From Apostichopus japonicus (lineage: Eukaryota > Echinodermata > Holothuroidea > Aspidochirotida > Stichopodidae): DNA of 64,000 nucleotides. This document shows, one piece after another, positions 1 to 12,270 of the stretch. Position 1 is the stretch's first letter, and each line of letters starts with the position of its first letter. The DNA lies in NCBI RefSeq assembly GCF_037975245.1, contig NC_092564.1:11381984-11445983 (forward strand). Reading direction: 5' to 3'. Made by a program: the position numbers and the translations under genes. The notes beneath the pieces were generated by a model. The model was given only the letters and a program-made list of their open reading frames with translations. It made no database searches and was not told the DNA's origin.

Positions 1-291
1 CGCCCCCCCCCGCTTCTCAAGTCAGAAAACCCCTTTTTCATTTCAAAATGAGAAAAAAAATCTCATTTGGAGCACCAAATTGCATCTAAGGCCAGGTGAA
101 AATACAAAATTAAGTTTACAAAATGGAGTGGGTGTTGAAGTGTGCTATATTACACCAAATTGCATCTGAGGCCACCTGGAAATGCAAAAAATTCCAAAGG
201 GGAGGGGGTTTGCCCCTCCCCTTAAACCCCTCCCCCAGGCCGGCCATAAGTCTTCAGCCCCCCCACTCAAAAGTACCTTCCTACGCCACTG
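1..291. mobile_element. Right end of a hAT-like DNA transposon (truncated by window edge)
   Basis: The stretch ends in CTACGCCACTG, the complement of the CAGTGGCGTAG terminus common to hAT-type non-autonomous elements. It holds G/C-homopolymer blocks (a gggga-ggggg segment followed by cccctcccc) and a phrase, caccaaattgcatct, that recurs twice here and again near 6050 as gatgcaatttggtg. The left terminus lies outside the window, so the target duplication cannot be tested. Confidence 0.5.
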
Positions 292-1890
292 GAGAGAACG
301 GTCGCTCACACGCGGCTATTTACAACATATATTTACGCTTCTCGTCGAATAACAAATCATGTTTTATTTTGTTGATTTATTAAATTGGGGAATTCTTTAT
401 ACGTCAATTGACCAGTATTACTTAATAAATAACTGCAGTCGACTGGAATGTTCCATTTTCTCGCCATAAGAGATGCATGCTAACATGTATGTACCATGGA
501 TACATCAGCGGCAGGTATAAATCTGTAATGTGCATCCTGAATGGAGCATTTTCAGATTAAATATATAGTCAAACGTTTGAGATAAAATGTCAAATTGTAA
601 TGAATAAGTCGAAATATTAGTATTAAACTATTGTAGGATATAGTGGAAGTTTTGGGATAAAGTAGTTGAAATTATGAAATGGGAGATTAAAATTTATATA
701 TGACGTAATGACGTAATTTGGAGAAACACAATATCGAGATACAATAATCGAAATTTTCAGTAAAAAAAGTGGAGAATAAAATTGTCGAAATTTTTGAAAT
801 AACTATTATCGCAATAACTGTTTGTATGAAATAAATGAAGAAAGAGCTCAAAATAAGTCGAAAAGTCTAAATTTTGAGATAAAAGGTAGAATATTTGGTA
901 TAACATGTTGTCAGGTAATATTTTGAAAGTTGGAGAAGAAAGATCCAAAAAGGGATTAAAAGAGATTTTTTTGCCAAGAAGTTCAAAAATGTGGCGAAAG
1001 CTTTAGGTCATGAGGTTTGCTAGGCTCTAGATACATTAATAAAAGAGGTTTGACCTCCTCTATAATGTTTCATTCTATCATGCATTTTACCTCTTAAATC
1101 ACTCAAAGCAGTTTATCAAATTTATACACACAAATAAACATACCTAGACATATGATGTGACAGTTAGTATTGGTATTTAACCAAGTGTTTTCATAATTGT
1201 ATAGACGACCCCCACCTACCCCACATGAGAAATATAATTACATACAAACAGTCAATACATAAACACATTATAATGGATTCCCGCGCAACGCACACACACA
1301 CACACAAAACGTGTTGCCTTAAAGGTCAAAAGTATTGCGTTGAAATTTTAGAAATGTTACAGGTGTACAAACAAATTAGTAATTATAGGTGTTTTTGTTC
1401 ATGCCATCTCTGCCATCTCAAATTGACTCCTAAACAATTCAAAATGAAGGTAATATCATTTAGAAAAATGATATTATTGGATGAAAACAAATCTTTACTC
1501 AGTGAGGTTGACTGTAAGAGAGCCTTGAAAGGGTGTGACAACATTTTGATCACATTAGGTGCTACAAGGATAACGAAAGGGGTGGGCGGAGTGGGCTGAA
1601 AGGGGGGGGGGGAGGACAATGCTGAACGGATGATCTTTAATTGAAGTAAAGACATGAAGCAGATGAGGGTGAGTTATTTATATGCTTATTTGAATCATGT
1701 ACGTCACACCTGGCCTTTTACTGAGATGTTTCTCTCAAAAACAAGTCAGCTACTCGGTCGTAAAAGCAAGACTATACAGTATGAAATGTTTCCCCGGAAG
1801 GAATAAGGGCGGTATTGAAGAACTTTGCATGCATAGACTCCGGATGTCTCACCTGATTAATTTGCAGATGACGTTGCAATGGTCCCTACC
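292..1890. other. Intergenic, no gene seen
   Basis: AT-rich sequence with a short CA microsatellite near 1290 and a G run near 1600. The longest open frames (for example 1225-1599) have no recognisable motif, low-complexity composition and no splice or codon support, so I call nothing here. Confidence 0.6.
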
Positions 1891-2270
1891 CATAGGCGTA
1901 GTAGGCGAGTGGGCTGAACCCCCCCCCCACCCCATCCAAATATTTTTTTTTGGTGAAAATTCGGGAAATATGCGGCGAATTTTTCGGGCACCTACTGAAA
2001 GAAAAAATAAATTGGAATGTGTTTTTCAATGGTTAAACTGAGATTATTATTACGTTATTATTGTAATAACTTTCCCGAAAAATTCTAACCAATATGGAAG
2101 GGGAATAACACGGCAAATGACTGTATGTAATTGGCATGCGATGTAATAACCGATGCATGCCTGTATGATATGCGCAATAACATGTTGAACGCGCGAACAA
2201 TTTTGGTTATATTTTGCAGGCAAGTCGTTACAGCCCCCCCCCCCAACCATATTGGGTTCCTACGCCTATG
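1891..2270. mobile_element. MITE with CATAGGCGTAG / CTACGCCTATG terminal inverted repeats
   Basis: A 380-bp segment begins with CATAGGCGTAG and ends with its exact complement CTACGCCTATG. The interior is non-coding and contains two poly-C runs (near 1920 and 2234), as do the neighbouring hAT-like copies. Flanks TCCCTACC and GTTCTACC match at 5 of 8 positions, so a target duplication is only weakly supported. Probably a non-autonomous hAT-like relative. Confidence 0.6.
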
Positions 2271-4041
2271 GTTCTACCTAGCTGTACCGCTTAAAATTGG
2301 TCACAGGGGTTCTACTCGTAATGCGTAAGGTTGACATGTAATATACATTTTGAATAGTCGAATGAGAACTTTTATTTCAAGATACGTGTGTTCCTTGTAC
2401 GCTTTCTGCCGTGCAAGACATTATTTTCGTAATAGAGATATTTTGTTCTATTGAAAGTCAATTTATACGTTCCCCCTATCAGCGTAATGGTACTACTCAA
2501 AGCTTCATTTACATGGACTTTTTTAGGGGGATGTCAATTTCTGTATCAAGCGCAAGATAATATTATCAACATTTACTAATTTAATAGTTATACCAAGTGT
2601 GACAATTTTAATGTTCCTTTGATACTCTTTTGTACTCTTCCAGTTGAACCATTTTTGTAACATTGACATAAATTGCAGACCCTTTACAATAATATTTTAG
2701 TAACAGCAACTTCCTTGAGAAATGATGGTCTGCCGTCGCTGGCCAAAGGATTTGCACCAACGAAGTCTTCAGATTTGAGTACAGCATTTCTGTATATGTT
2801 GCCGTGTTTGACGAATCTAACCGTAATAATTATTACCGACTTTGCGATCCGCGCTTTATAGACATTGCCGACTTTGCAATCCGAGATGGCCTTCACTAGT
2901 TTACAAGGAAACCAAAAAAAAAAGGCGCTATTTGTTCTAGAAAACAGATTGTTTTCACCAGAGGCGATGAACAGTACTTGTACCTTGCTTTTATATATTA
3001 TTGGATTATTATAGCCATTGGATAATTTCTATTGAGAAAATTCAGTTGAAACAATATACTCGTAGCTATAACACTGGTACAGACATGGTGTACCAAATAA
3101 AATTAAAAATGCAAACAAGCGTACACTTGGCAATATTTAATTAAAGATATCTTAAGACTCTTCTTGATTCATTATTCTACAAACATATTTATTTACATTC
3201 CATCCTGCACTGGATAGAAAACACGTAATATTCAAATATTGTTCTTTTTAACACCTTGTCTAAGGCGAGGATGAATTATTTCTCAACTTTTCAAGTCACT
3301 TGATCATGGTAAAGTAATAATGATTTTGGCAATGAAGCAGGCAAGTTTTTTTTTTATATTGAATTAATTAAAAACAACAGAAACATTAAAATTCCATAAT
3401 TTGGGGCACTATACAACGCTATTAACAACCTTTTCAGAGAATCGCTTCAGGTCTATTTTCCTCATGATTTCGTTCTGCGTTAACTCATTGCCAACTCATT
3501 TCGTTTCCTGTGTGCAAAACCTCTGATGTTTAATTCAGATCACTAAGATTGATGATTTTCAATCAGATTTATATTATCTTCATTCTCTTATAATCTTGCT
3601 AGAATATTTGATTTACGTCTTCTCTGTTCATAGATTTATATCTGAATGGTAAATAGTCTATCGTCGTCTGCAGCTTCAGCAGACGGGACATCTACGATCT
3701 ACGGCGACGTGCGCGATTCTCGCTGCTCTGAGTATTATACTCACTTCCTCTGTAGGCTCTGTGTTTAAATAAACACGCAACAGTCGAAGACGAGAAAAGA
3801 GAGCAAACAGTCAGTAGGGACAAATATAATGCATGCAGCGTATTGGAGCTTGTTTCCTCGCATCATGCAGTGATTGTGCTCCCCCCCACTCCTTCCTTTG
3901 TATAATTTAACCACCACCTCACATATAGAAACGTGAAGTTACAGGACGCGAATATAGTGCCCATTATTGAAAGTTGTGGTTGCCCCCAATTCAATTCCTG
4001 TCTACGGACCAGTATATAGGCTATACCTTTGGTGCATACCG

Positions 4042-4042
<1 letters not shown>
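2271..4042. other. Intergenic, no gene seen
   Basis: No coding pattern, RNA gene or clear repeat boundary was recognised. Frames of 60-70 codons on both strands at 2673-2896 overlap each other and look like chance. Confidence 0.55.

Positions 4043-4112
<70 letters not shown>
4043..4112. repeat. (TA)n microsatellite
   Basis: An uninterrupted TA dinucleotide tract of about 70 bp. It flanks the left side of the palindrome at 4180-4308; a second TA tract flanks the right side. Confidence 0.97.
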
Positions 4113-4115
<3 letters not shown>

Positions 4116-4179
4116 TAGGTTGGCGTCTATCTTGGCGCAGAGTGCTCTATGTCCATTGGACAGAGCGTAATATATGATG

Positions 4180-4308
4180 AGACTAGTGGAACACTAGTAG
4201 TTGTTACTCGGAGTTTCACGCGTTATAGCGATCTTCAGACAACTGTTGTCTGAAGATCGCTATAACGCGTGAAACTCCGAGTAACAACTACTAGTGTTCC
4301 ACTAGTCT
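4180..4308. repeat. Near-perfect 129-bp palindrome with hammerhead-like core
   Basis: The arms 4180-4243 and 4245-4308 are exact reverse complements around a single T at 4244. Each arm carries, in opposite orientation, a CTGAAGA box (plus strand 4250-4256), a short CGC/GCG stem, and a GAAAC box (plus strand 4271-4275). That order matches the conserved core of hammerhead ribozymes (CUGANGA, stem II, GAAA), which are known from the terminal repeats of Penelope-like retroelements. Stems I and III were not resolved, so ribozyme activity is inference. Confidence 0.85.
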
Positions 4309-4324
4309 AATCCAGTAGTATCAA

Positions 4325-4325
4325 C

Positions 4326-4416
<91 letters not shown>
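4325..4416. repeat. (TA)n microsatellite
   Basis: A roughly 92-bp TA tract with one TTT interruption near 4345, on the right side of the palindrome at 4180-4308. Confidence 0.97.
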
Positions 4417-4419
<3 letters not shown>

Positions 4420-5315
4420 GCTTATAGCTGTATAGGGAATTACAAAAGTTCACCTATAATTTATATTACAAAGTCTATGCCGTTCTTGGTTCAATTTACC
4501 TATTTTCGAAAGCAATATATTCTACACATAAATGGACCTGGGTGAGTTTGCTCGCTCAGGGGTCGCATTTCAAAGTTACAGTACATGTTAATTAATATTA
4601 CCAAGTGAATTTACCGTATGTAATATTTTTAAGCGCTACATTTTGCTTGCCACTGGAATATCCCTTTAAAGTTCATCATAAGCTCTGGTTCTTTCGGGGA
4701 AAATACGACTTACGATTAATATGCATCATAGTCTTGACGTCATCACAATAATATCGATCACCCACACCATTCTGACAGCCTGACAGATTTACAAAGTGAT
4801 ACCAAACTCATAACCAACAACTCATAACTTTTCATTAAGCCATGCTATCTGGATAAGGAATTTCAACATCTATGTAAGAATTTCGCAGCATATTTTCAGT
4901 TCTCAACGATTCAATGGATTTGAGAAACGCATATGCCAACTGACAGCTAGGCGCGTTGCTGCTGGGTTCTGAGTGAAAATAAAATGTGATCAAGAAAAAA
5001 CATTAGTAAATCGATAGAAATCATCCCTGGGCATCTAATGAAAGGTCTATGTGTAACCTTGAGATAACTATTAGATACAATTAGCATAGTAACTGTAAGT
5101 TTGGCGAGGTTAAAATAAAAAAGAAGTATTTTGGTCACGTCTTAGACGAATATTCATTTGAATGGAAGAGACCATTGTAGACTTTATACCGTAGGCCTGT
5201 ATATCGGTAAGTTACGTATAGACTTACCACAGATACAGTAAAATCAGAATTGTCTTCTATATGCCGATGAATAGATCATATCAAGTAGTATTAATTGTTA
5301 TTATGTTGTAACAGC
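4417..5315. other. Intergenic, no gene seen
   Basis: Plain AT-rich sequence without a recognisable gene or repeat boundary. Confidence 0.55.
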
Positions 5316-5703
5316 CAGTGGCGGACTGGCCACACGGGCAATGCCCGGTGGGCCGGGGAGCCTGGTAAAAATTACAGCCCATTTTCACAGTAGTTAATAG
5401 AGTTTTAAACATATTTTTTTTACGTTTTAACTTTCCTCATTTTAATCAAGTGTTGCTTCTGGAAAATTATTTTTGGGTCATTTTTATAGGATTATTGTAA
5501 CCTACAAAATTGAGAAATATAGCATCATATTTTGCATCTAGGCATTCCTTAACTTCAAAAAAAAAACCAATGGGGAAGGAGACACCCTTCCCCTTAGACA
5601 CCTCCCCAGGACGGCGATCACTTTATAAGTAGCATATCAATGAATAATGGGCCGGTCTAGGTGGAAAATGCCCGGGCCGGTTTTAAGACCCAGTCCGCCC
5701 CTG
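5316..5703. mobile_element. hAT-type MITE with 8-bp target duplication
   Basis: A 388-bp element starts CAGTGGCGGACTGG and ends CCAGTCCGCCCCTG, imperfect terminal inverted repeats. It is bracketed by exact 8-bp direct repeats GTAACAGC (5308-5315 and 5704-5711), the duplication length produced by hAT transposases. There is no coding capacity. The interior carries a G/C block near 5570-5615 like those in the neighbouring elements. Confidence 0.9.
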
Positions 5704-7007
5704 GTAACAGCCCTGTGGGGTGATCATTGACTGAATATTTGAAAACAACAAACAGATGGAAACCCACGCCACGGCAACCACGTGCACCGACGCTGATTAT
5801 CGGAGAGACAATCAGCCAGTGAAACTCGGTGTAGTATACACATGGACGTCCTCAGTGGAAGATGCATGTGATGAACCCCCCCCCCCCCACCCTTCCGAAC
5901 AACAAACAGTTGCGCCCTCGTTAAAAATATCAATTCATACAGATACCTACCACTGGCGGATCCAGGGCCTTTATTTGGGAGGGGTCAAAGTGGCATTAGA
6001 GTGATATGGGGGAGGGGTCTAAGGGGAGGGGGTTTCTATTGCTGAATGCCCTCAGATGCAATTTGGTGCGACAAAAGTGTACAATGGTGATGTTAATTTA
6101 CTTCTAAAAAAAATGTTTCCCAGGTGTAATTTTCTAAAATATTTATAAAACAAAGTTGGGATCATCTTTCTCAAGAAATTTTATTTCTCATAGGTTATAA
6201 ATTTCTTACAACCAGCCTGTAACTGCAAAATGGTGTTAAACTGTAAATCCTCATTCTCATACATTTACATAGCTCCCAACTCTTGGGAAGGCAAATGCTG
6301 GTCCACGCCACGAATCGCCGTCCTGGGGATTGGCATGGGCGGCGATCCTGGGGGGGAAGGGGGATATATCCCCCCATGAAAATGGGTGGAGGGGATGTAA
6401 TACACCATATTCCCCCCACCAAATGCCAAGGATAAGAATTTTTTCATGCCTTCATTTATGCATCATCGTGAATGTACGGCTCTTTTTAGCTTCATTTCTC
6501 GCCTACCATAAACGCAGTGCGATCTTTTCAAATAAACCGTCTTTATAAAGCAAGAATAATTGACTGTAGGCTTCATTGGCCCTATAACAACAAAATGTAT
6601 TATTGCGCCCACCGTATTGATATAGTACATATATGCACCCTCATAGTATTCATATAGGCCCTATAGTAGGCCTACACACGAACATGTTCCCTCGAACAGC
6701 TGAGAATCTCATGTTACCAGGGTAATGCTTAATACACGTTTCACCTGGATGCCCTAGCAATCGGTACCTAGGAATGTAACTATGTGTAAGTTGTGTATTG
6801 CATGTGTATAGGCCTATAATAGCCTGCATGATACCATTTTCTTCATTGAATAATATAAAAGAGCTCTCGAACATTCTAACGTAGCGCCTGAAACAAGATT
6901 GACAGGGGCAATTTTCCCAAAATAACACCCGAAATTAAAAAAAAAAAAGTATTTTGGATCCTGATTTTGAGATATTTCGGACATGATATCCCTATTTTCT
7001 TTCTTCA

Positions 7008-7053
7008 GGGAGTCTTCCACATTGTTAAGCTTTTAAGCTTTATGGAAGACTTC
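7008..7053. repeat. Short inverted repeat (stem-loop)
   Basis: GGGAGTCTTCCA is followed about 22 bp later by its complement TGGAAGACTTCCC. The loop contains a further self-complementary AAGCTTTTAAGCTT-like core. Possibly a remnant of a small foldback element; no terminator role is suggested. Confidence 0.6.
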
Positions 7054-7132
7054 CCTCCACTTTGTACTTTTGTGGCAAACAAATAAATAAAAAAAATAAA
7101 AAAAGTTGGGTATTATATATGCCGCTTGGAAA

Positions 7133-7300
7133 CCTCGGCAAGTGCCGTTTCCGGCCATCTAGAGGGTTTGTAAATCCCAAAATTTTCTTGTACGCTTCGC
7201 GCCAACACATGGTGGCGCTACGCTTAGATAGTCAACAAGGTCATATCCCCCCACTCGGAAGTTCGGATCGCCGCCCATGGGGAGTGGTATAAGGGGAGAG
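7133..7300. repeat. Dispersed repeat segment, second copy at 50.86 kb
   Basis: The motif TTCTTGTACGCTTCGCGCCA followed by acatggtggcgctacgctt is shared almost base for base with 50900-50945, and the preceding gaagtgcc/caagtgcc-tttccggc context also aligns. The copy at 50.86 kb ends in a hAT-like terminus, so this is probably internal sequence of the same transposon family. Confidence 0.7.
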
Positions 7301-7679
7301 GGAGGGGGTGTTCCCCTCCCCTTTTGATTTTTTTTGGAATCCTGGTGATGCCTACATGTAAAATAGTGGCACTTAGAAAGGCTTTGGTCACCCAAAATCT
7401 TCTGAGAAATATGCATTTTTTTTGTGTGTAACATCAATAAATTGAATAGTAGGGTGATAATTCATTCTTTCCCGTGGCATGAAAATGTTCGCTGCTCGCC
7501 CCAATGAAAAGAATTATAGGCTAATTTGAGGTTCAAATGATGCTGTAAAGGAGGTTTTATACTCTATTATGCTAAATGCTAAAGAAATGATGGTTGCTAG
7601 GTCAAAATTTGATGCAAATTTTTTAATGTATACTTGACAATTACAATGCGGTTTTTTCCGACGCTTGTGCCGGTCAGCG

Positions 7680-8312
7680 GGTTTGGGTGTTAGAATGCGG
7701 GTCTAAAAATTTTTATCACTCACTTATAAGGCGCTTCACGGATCTGCACCATCTTATCTGAAGGACCTTCTTAAACCACGATCAGTGAGCTACTCCATAC
7801 GATCTCATGACAGTTTGATTTTAACTACCCCCCGTACTCGCTGCAAGTCCCTTGGTGACCGATCTTTTTGTGTCTATGCCCCCAAATTGTGGAATGCACT
7901 CCCATTTTCTATTCGCAATTCAAGTACTGTAAGTTCATTTAAATCCAGTCTTAAGACTCATTTTCACACGTGTATATAATTAATCTAGTTTTACTCATTT
8001 TCACACGTGTATATAATTAATCTAGTTTTACTTATTATCTCATTCTTTTTGTATTTATCTCTTACTATTGTTTTATCCTATTTATCACAGAGTGGCATGG
8101 TATATACTGACTTCGTTGTCTCCATCGTTATTGGATTTGTTTAGTCTTTTAGGGTTATCTGTTTTTAAGATTGTTACCTCTTTCTTATGATTAACTTGGT
8201 TTCTTAATTTTCTTTAAGTTTTTTACCTTTACTCTTTTAAGTTTGTACAGCGCCATAGCTTTTGTTTTTACATATATATGTGCGCTTTAGAAATGTTTAA
8301 ATAATAATAATA
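7680..8312 (+). pseudogene. 3' fragment of a CR1/L2-type LINE (end of reverse transcriptase ORF plus tail)
   Basis: The frame ending at 7979 reads an R-x-H-D-S-x-x-L-x-x-P-R-T-R stretch, then GDRSFCVYAPKLWNALP, then SSFKSSLKTHF. This is the conserved C-terminal block after the reverse transcriptase domain in CR1/L2/Rex-type elements. Upstream bases 7740-7784 continue in the same frame (HGSAPSYLKDLL-like) without a start codon. A non-coding tail follows and ends with a gcgctttagaaatg phrase and an (AAT)n run near 8300, typical of this clade. 5'-truncated and dead. It is nested inside the hAT-like element 5951-8441. Confidence 0.85.
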
Positions 8313-8449
8313 ATAAATAGTCTACCACTGCTATTCCTTTCGATTTTTTTAGTTTCCAATCATATGATTTAGCGGATGTTCGGAAACACTTTTTGGCTCA
8401 CCTTTGGGGGGGGGGCATGGCCCCCCTTGGCCCCGCCAGTGATACCTAC

Positions 8450-11400
8450 CTGTATATGGAAAGCTTAATGTTAAACTAATGGTTATTCGTTAAAATACAA
8501 CCCAGCTATATCGACCGATACGGTGATGGTTAATCGGTTCAGTTTTGACGGTTAACAGTCTTTGCTTATAGTGTGGTGTGCGGAGCGAGGAATTAGGCAG
8601 CGTTAATAAATGCACTTAAGGTTTCAAATGCAAACAGACAATCGACGAGAACTGAGGACTAATGAAATGTACTGTTGATCAGAATTTTATTATAAGATTT
8701 GTTAAGGAAACCTCCTTAACTTTTACACATAGATAACAAATAAGACAACAATAAGATGGAACAGGTTTATCGGAGACATCAAATGGTGCTTTTAATACTA
8801 TAGTCTTATAAGACTCTTAATTATAATTTTTATAAACTTGGCGTTATTTATATCATGACAGAAAAAGAAACGAAGAGCTGTTTATTATTTACTACACTAT
8901 ACCAGCAGGCTGTCACACTGTTGTGGCCTACAGCCAATCACAGTCCAGGCTGTCACACTGTTGTGACCTACATCCAATCAGGGTCACAAGTTCAAATGAA
9001 CACATCGCGCACTTTTGATTGACAGGCTCTTCTGTTTGGTTATATTGCTAATGTTTACTATGATGCATTGTTTATAACATAATGAACAATAAATGAACAT
9101 TTTATACTTCAAAAAGCAAGTTATAAACATCTGAAGAAAAACTAACATTGTCAATAACTCTGTTCAATGATAAATAGGATGTGAATGTGAAGAATAAAAA
9201 AAATCTGGAGAAACTCTATGAATCTCACTTTATCGAATACCACGAGCCCGCCCCCCCCCCCCCAAATGTTTAAAATAATTCAGGTTTTAATTTGATTTCT
9301 TTCTTTAAAGTTGGACAGTTTTTAAACAAATAAATTGGCGATATCACAACATGACACAGACATAAATGATCTGCACTATATCACAAAACTTATAAACAAA
9401 TTTTAAAGCAAAATTGGCAAAAAGGTTACCATAACAACAAAGAGGAAAACATAAACAATCAAGAAATGCAAAGAACATGTAATATAAACAATGGAGGCTA
9501 TTCTAACATTATTTCTACTTAATCATCATCCTCATTAGCTAGAAACAAAATTATCTAGTAGGAAAACCTTGATTCAAGTCTAAAGAATTTGAGAGCTAAG
9601 TGCCAAAAGTAGCTGATCAACTATGTGTGAAAGAAGAAAGAATTATGAGGCTTGATACATTAGCTGAATACATTATTGTTTGAAATCTTCAAAAACCTTA
9701 TAACATATCGCAATATTAAATACATAACACTTCATCTTGACCGACTATGTACTGACAGTAGAGATATACCTAGTAGGAGCAGGAAAGTTTACCCAAAGAC
9801 CAACACTGTTCTCAACATTCCTCAAGAAAAACAAAAACATTAAGTTGGCAAGTTTCCTTACATACATTCGTCTGAGTTGGGATCAAATTCGACTGAGGTC
9901 AAAATATTGACAGCAAATAACATAATCTTGATTTCAAGGAAAAAAAAATTTGGCAAGGAATTGGAGTCTATTTTTGAGATTAAGTGAACTGAAATCAACA
10001 AACGGTTGATTTCTCATTTCTCTGAATCGTCAAATAAGATGTTCTTCGTCAGAATATATATGGTAACATGTGTTAAGACTAAACATGTTGTGGGGGATGT
10101 TTACTAATGTCATACAAAATCAGAGCTTATCATGTTCTCAGGCTTGAAGAGAGAGTGAGGGAGAGGTCAGATGGGGTGGAAGAGGGTCAGATGGGAGGAA
10201 GGGGTCAGATGGAGATAAAAATCTGTTGATATAGAGTAATTCGGGGGCCAGGAGAATTAAAGATTAGTGTATTCTCATTTTCAGAATATTATAAAGAAAC
10301 ATGAAGAGAGCTAAAAGGGGGCCAGTGTACATAATTTCCACTCCCTTTCCCTCCCCCCCTTGGGGGCTCCATCTGGCTCTCAATGCCTCTACCTTCCCTA
10401 ACAATCTCTGGATGTAACGTATTTGCACGGAAGAATGACTCTAAGCACTATACCATCTACCAAAAGTACCCTAATTAGCATTGATAACATGCTGTGAAAA
10501 CTCTCTGTTTGTTGAGACAGCTAACAAGTGTGATTGTGATGATTTTATCTAAATAAAATACTGAGATTTTGCAATTCAAGTAGTTGAATGACTATAATTT
10601 GTCTTATAATGGTGGTGAATGGAATCACAAAAGATGACTATAATTATTATAATTCATGCAGAAAAAAAAAGAAAGATATATCATGCTCAGATAATAATGC
10701 AACATACTGACATTGCACATATGAATATATGTTAATGCATATTAAAGTCAAACATTTCATAAACAAGCAGTATATACCGGTTCGAATACTTTTTTTTTTT
10801 AAATAGGTTTTGGTCTATTGCACTCCTATATTAAGGCTATATATTAGGACTAACAACTTTACTAACAATTGCAAACTTGCACCATTTCACATGGAAACAA
10901 ATTTGAAAAAAAAAAAATATGTCGTGGACAGACCTATGATTACTCGTTAACACATGTAAAAGTACCTACTGGACATTTGGAAAATGCAATAACAAATGTT
11001 TTGGTAATGGCTTCTGGCAAGTATTCTCAAAGCATTCATTATTTTAATGTCCTGATATCTCTTCACATCAAATGTTATACACAAATTCAACCGCAAAAGT
11101 AGCTGTAACTATGACAACATGTATATTTAGAGTATTCTATTGCACAGTCTGAGAGTACTTCAAATCAGTTCCAGGAATTTCCTGGCGAATACAATTCTAT
11201 ACACTATTTATATTAGCATGGTATGAAACTTCATTTTGGGCTATGAAGTTGATTGCACTGAACTTTGTCCTAACAGAGATTGTAATAATCTGTCGTGTGT
11301 ATAAATATAGATGTATATGTTGGTTGAAAAATTAATCAAGAAATAAATATTATATCCACATTTTCATAGTATTTTGTTTTACGTAAACATTAAAGTTTCA

Positions 11401-12149
11401 CTCTGTTATATATATATTCAGATTGCACATGAAATTTCTGCCTATTTGCAGTATTTGTGTTAATTAATTTGAATTAAGTCGTATAAGTTAATATGAATGA
11501 AAAAGGAACCCTCTATGGGACATCTCTTTGTGAGAGTTATATAAAAACAACAAATTTCTAAATTTATTGGAGAATAAGTTTTTTGGTCACAGAATAATTT
11601 TACGGACAACTTCTGCAAATACATATTTTTGGTGATACTGTGATATCTGACTGCATTGTTGAACATAGTAACATCGTTCAATATGATAGAATAATTAGGC
11701 ATGCTCTTTTCTTCTAAACACACCACAATTGCAAAGATGACAATATCAAGCACTTAATTAATCATCTCAAAATGAAATTATAGCAACGAATTTTTCTTTT
11801 TTTCTGATTGCAATATCTTATGGTGTATTTCTAAAACATTAGGAAGACCAAATTTGGTAACAAAGTTGTAATAATTTTGGAGTGAACAATAAAAAGAGGA
11901 ACATATAGAAACTCAATGATAATAATAATAATTTTTTATTTGGCGAAATCAAATAAATTTCTTTTCAACTGAAGTCATATCTGTGCAACACATAAGGAAC
12001 TTAAAGAAGCAAATCCTCTTAAATTGAAATGACAGTGATTTTAGACCAAAAACAAAGAAAGAACAATGGAAACAACTTTCAACAAGGGGAAAACTTACAA
12101 GATAAATGCAGAACGTAGAACCTGCGACGACTATATGTCTAGACTTGTT
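8450..12149. other. Intergenic and 3' flank of brambleberry
   Basis: No host exon was found. A 40-bp unit containing gtcacactgttgtg and a CCAATCA box is duplicated in tandem at 8906-8985. A poly-C run lies at 9250-9263. On the minus strand an AATAAA hexamer (plus-strand 11935-11940), about 210 bp after the brambleberry stop codon, is a candidate polyadenylation signal; the segment 11.94-12.15 kb would then be its 3' UTR. Confidence 0.5.
11935..11940 (-). terminator. Candidate polyadenylation signal of brambleberry
   Basis: Minus-strand AATAAA about 210 bp downstream of the TAA stop at 12150. Choice by position only; other AT-rich hexamers exist further downstream. Confidence 0.4.
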
Positions 12150-12270
12150 TTATTTATCAACGGCATGGCGGTGACAGAATGGAGAACCTTTTGTAGAGGG
12201 CAGCCTACAGTTCTGTCCAATTTTGGTTCGGCCACTACAAAGAGTCCTTTGAGGCGAAACAGGTGTCACC
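12150..12270 (-). CDS. bmb: Terminal exon of brambleberry with C3H zinc-type motif
   Basis: This exon is hidden antisense to a longer plus-strand open frame. On the minus strand, after the acceptor ctatag, it reads VTPVSPQRTLC and ends SPFCHRHAVDK-stop. Four ligands are spaced C-x9-C-x10-C-x2-H. The phase (one base completing the split Lys codon) matches exon 11. The same spacing defines the plant WRC domain; short C-x-n-C-x-n-CxxH tails of this style also occur in other proteins, so function (metal binding, nucleic-acid contact) is inference. Confidence 0.8.

Larger units (their letters stand above)
5951..8441. mobile_element. 2.5-kb non-autonomous hAT-like element containing a nested LINE tail
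   Basis: The termini CACTGGCGG and CCGCCAGTG are exact inverted repeats, and the element is flanked by a perfect 8-bp duplication ATACCTAC (5943-5950 and 8442-8449). No transposase frame is visible. The interior is a patchwork: G-rich blocks at 6000-6030 and 6340-6400, a small inverted repeat at 7008-7053, a dispersed-repeat segment at 7133-7300, and a CR1/L2-like LINE fragment from about 7680. The size of the element is probably explained by these nested insertions. Confidence 0.85.

Noticed and set aside
3974-4177. Open frame with alternating Ile-Tyr residues
   Set aside because: It is a translation of the (TA)n microsatellite.
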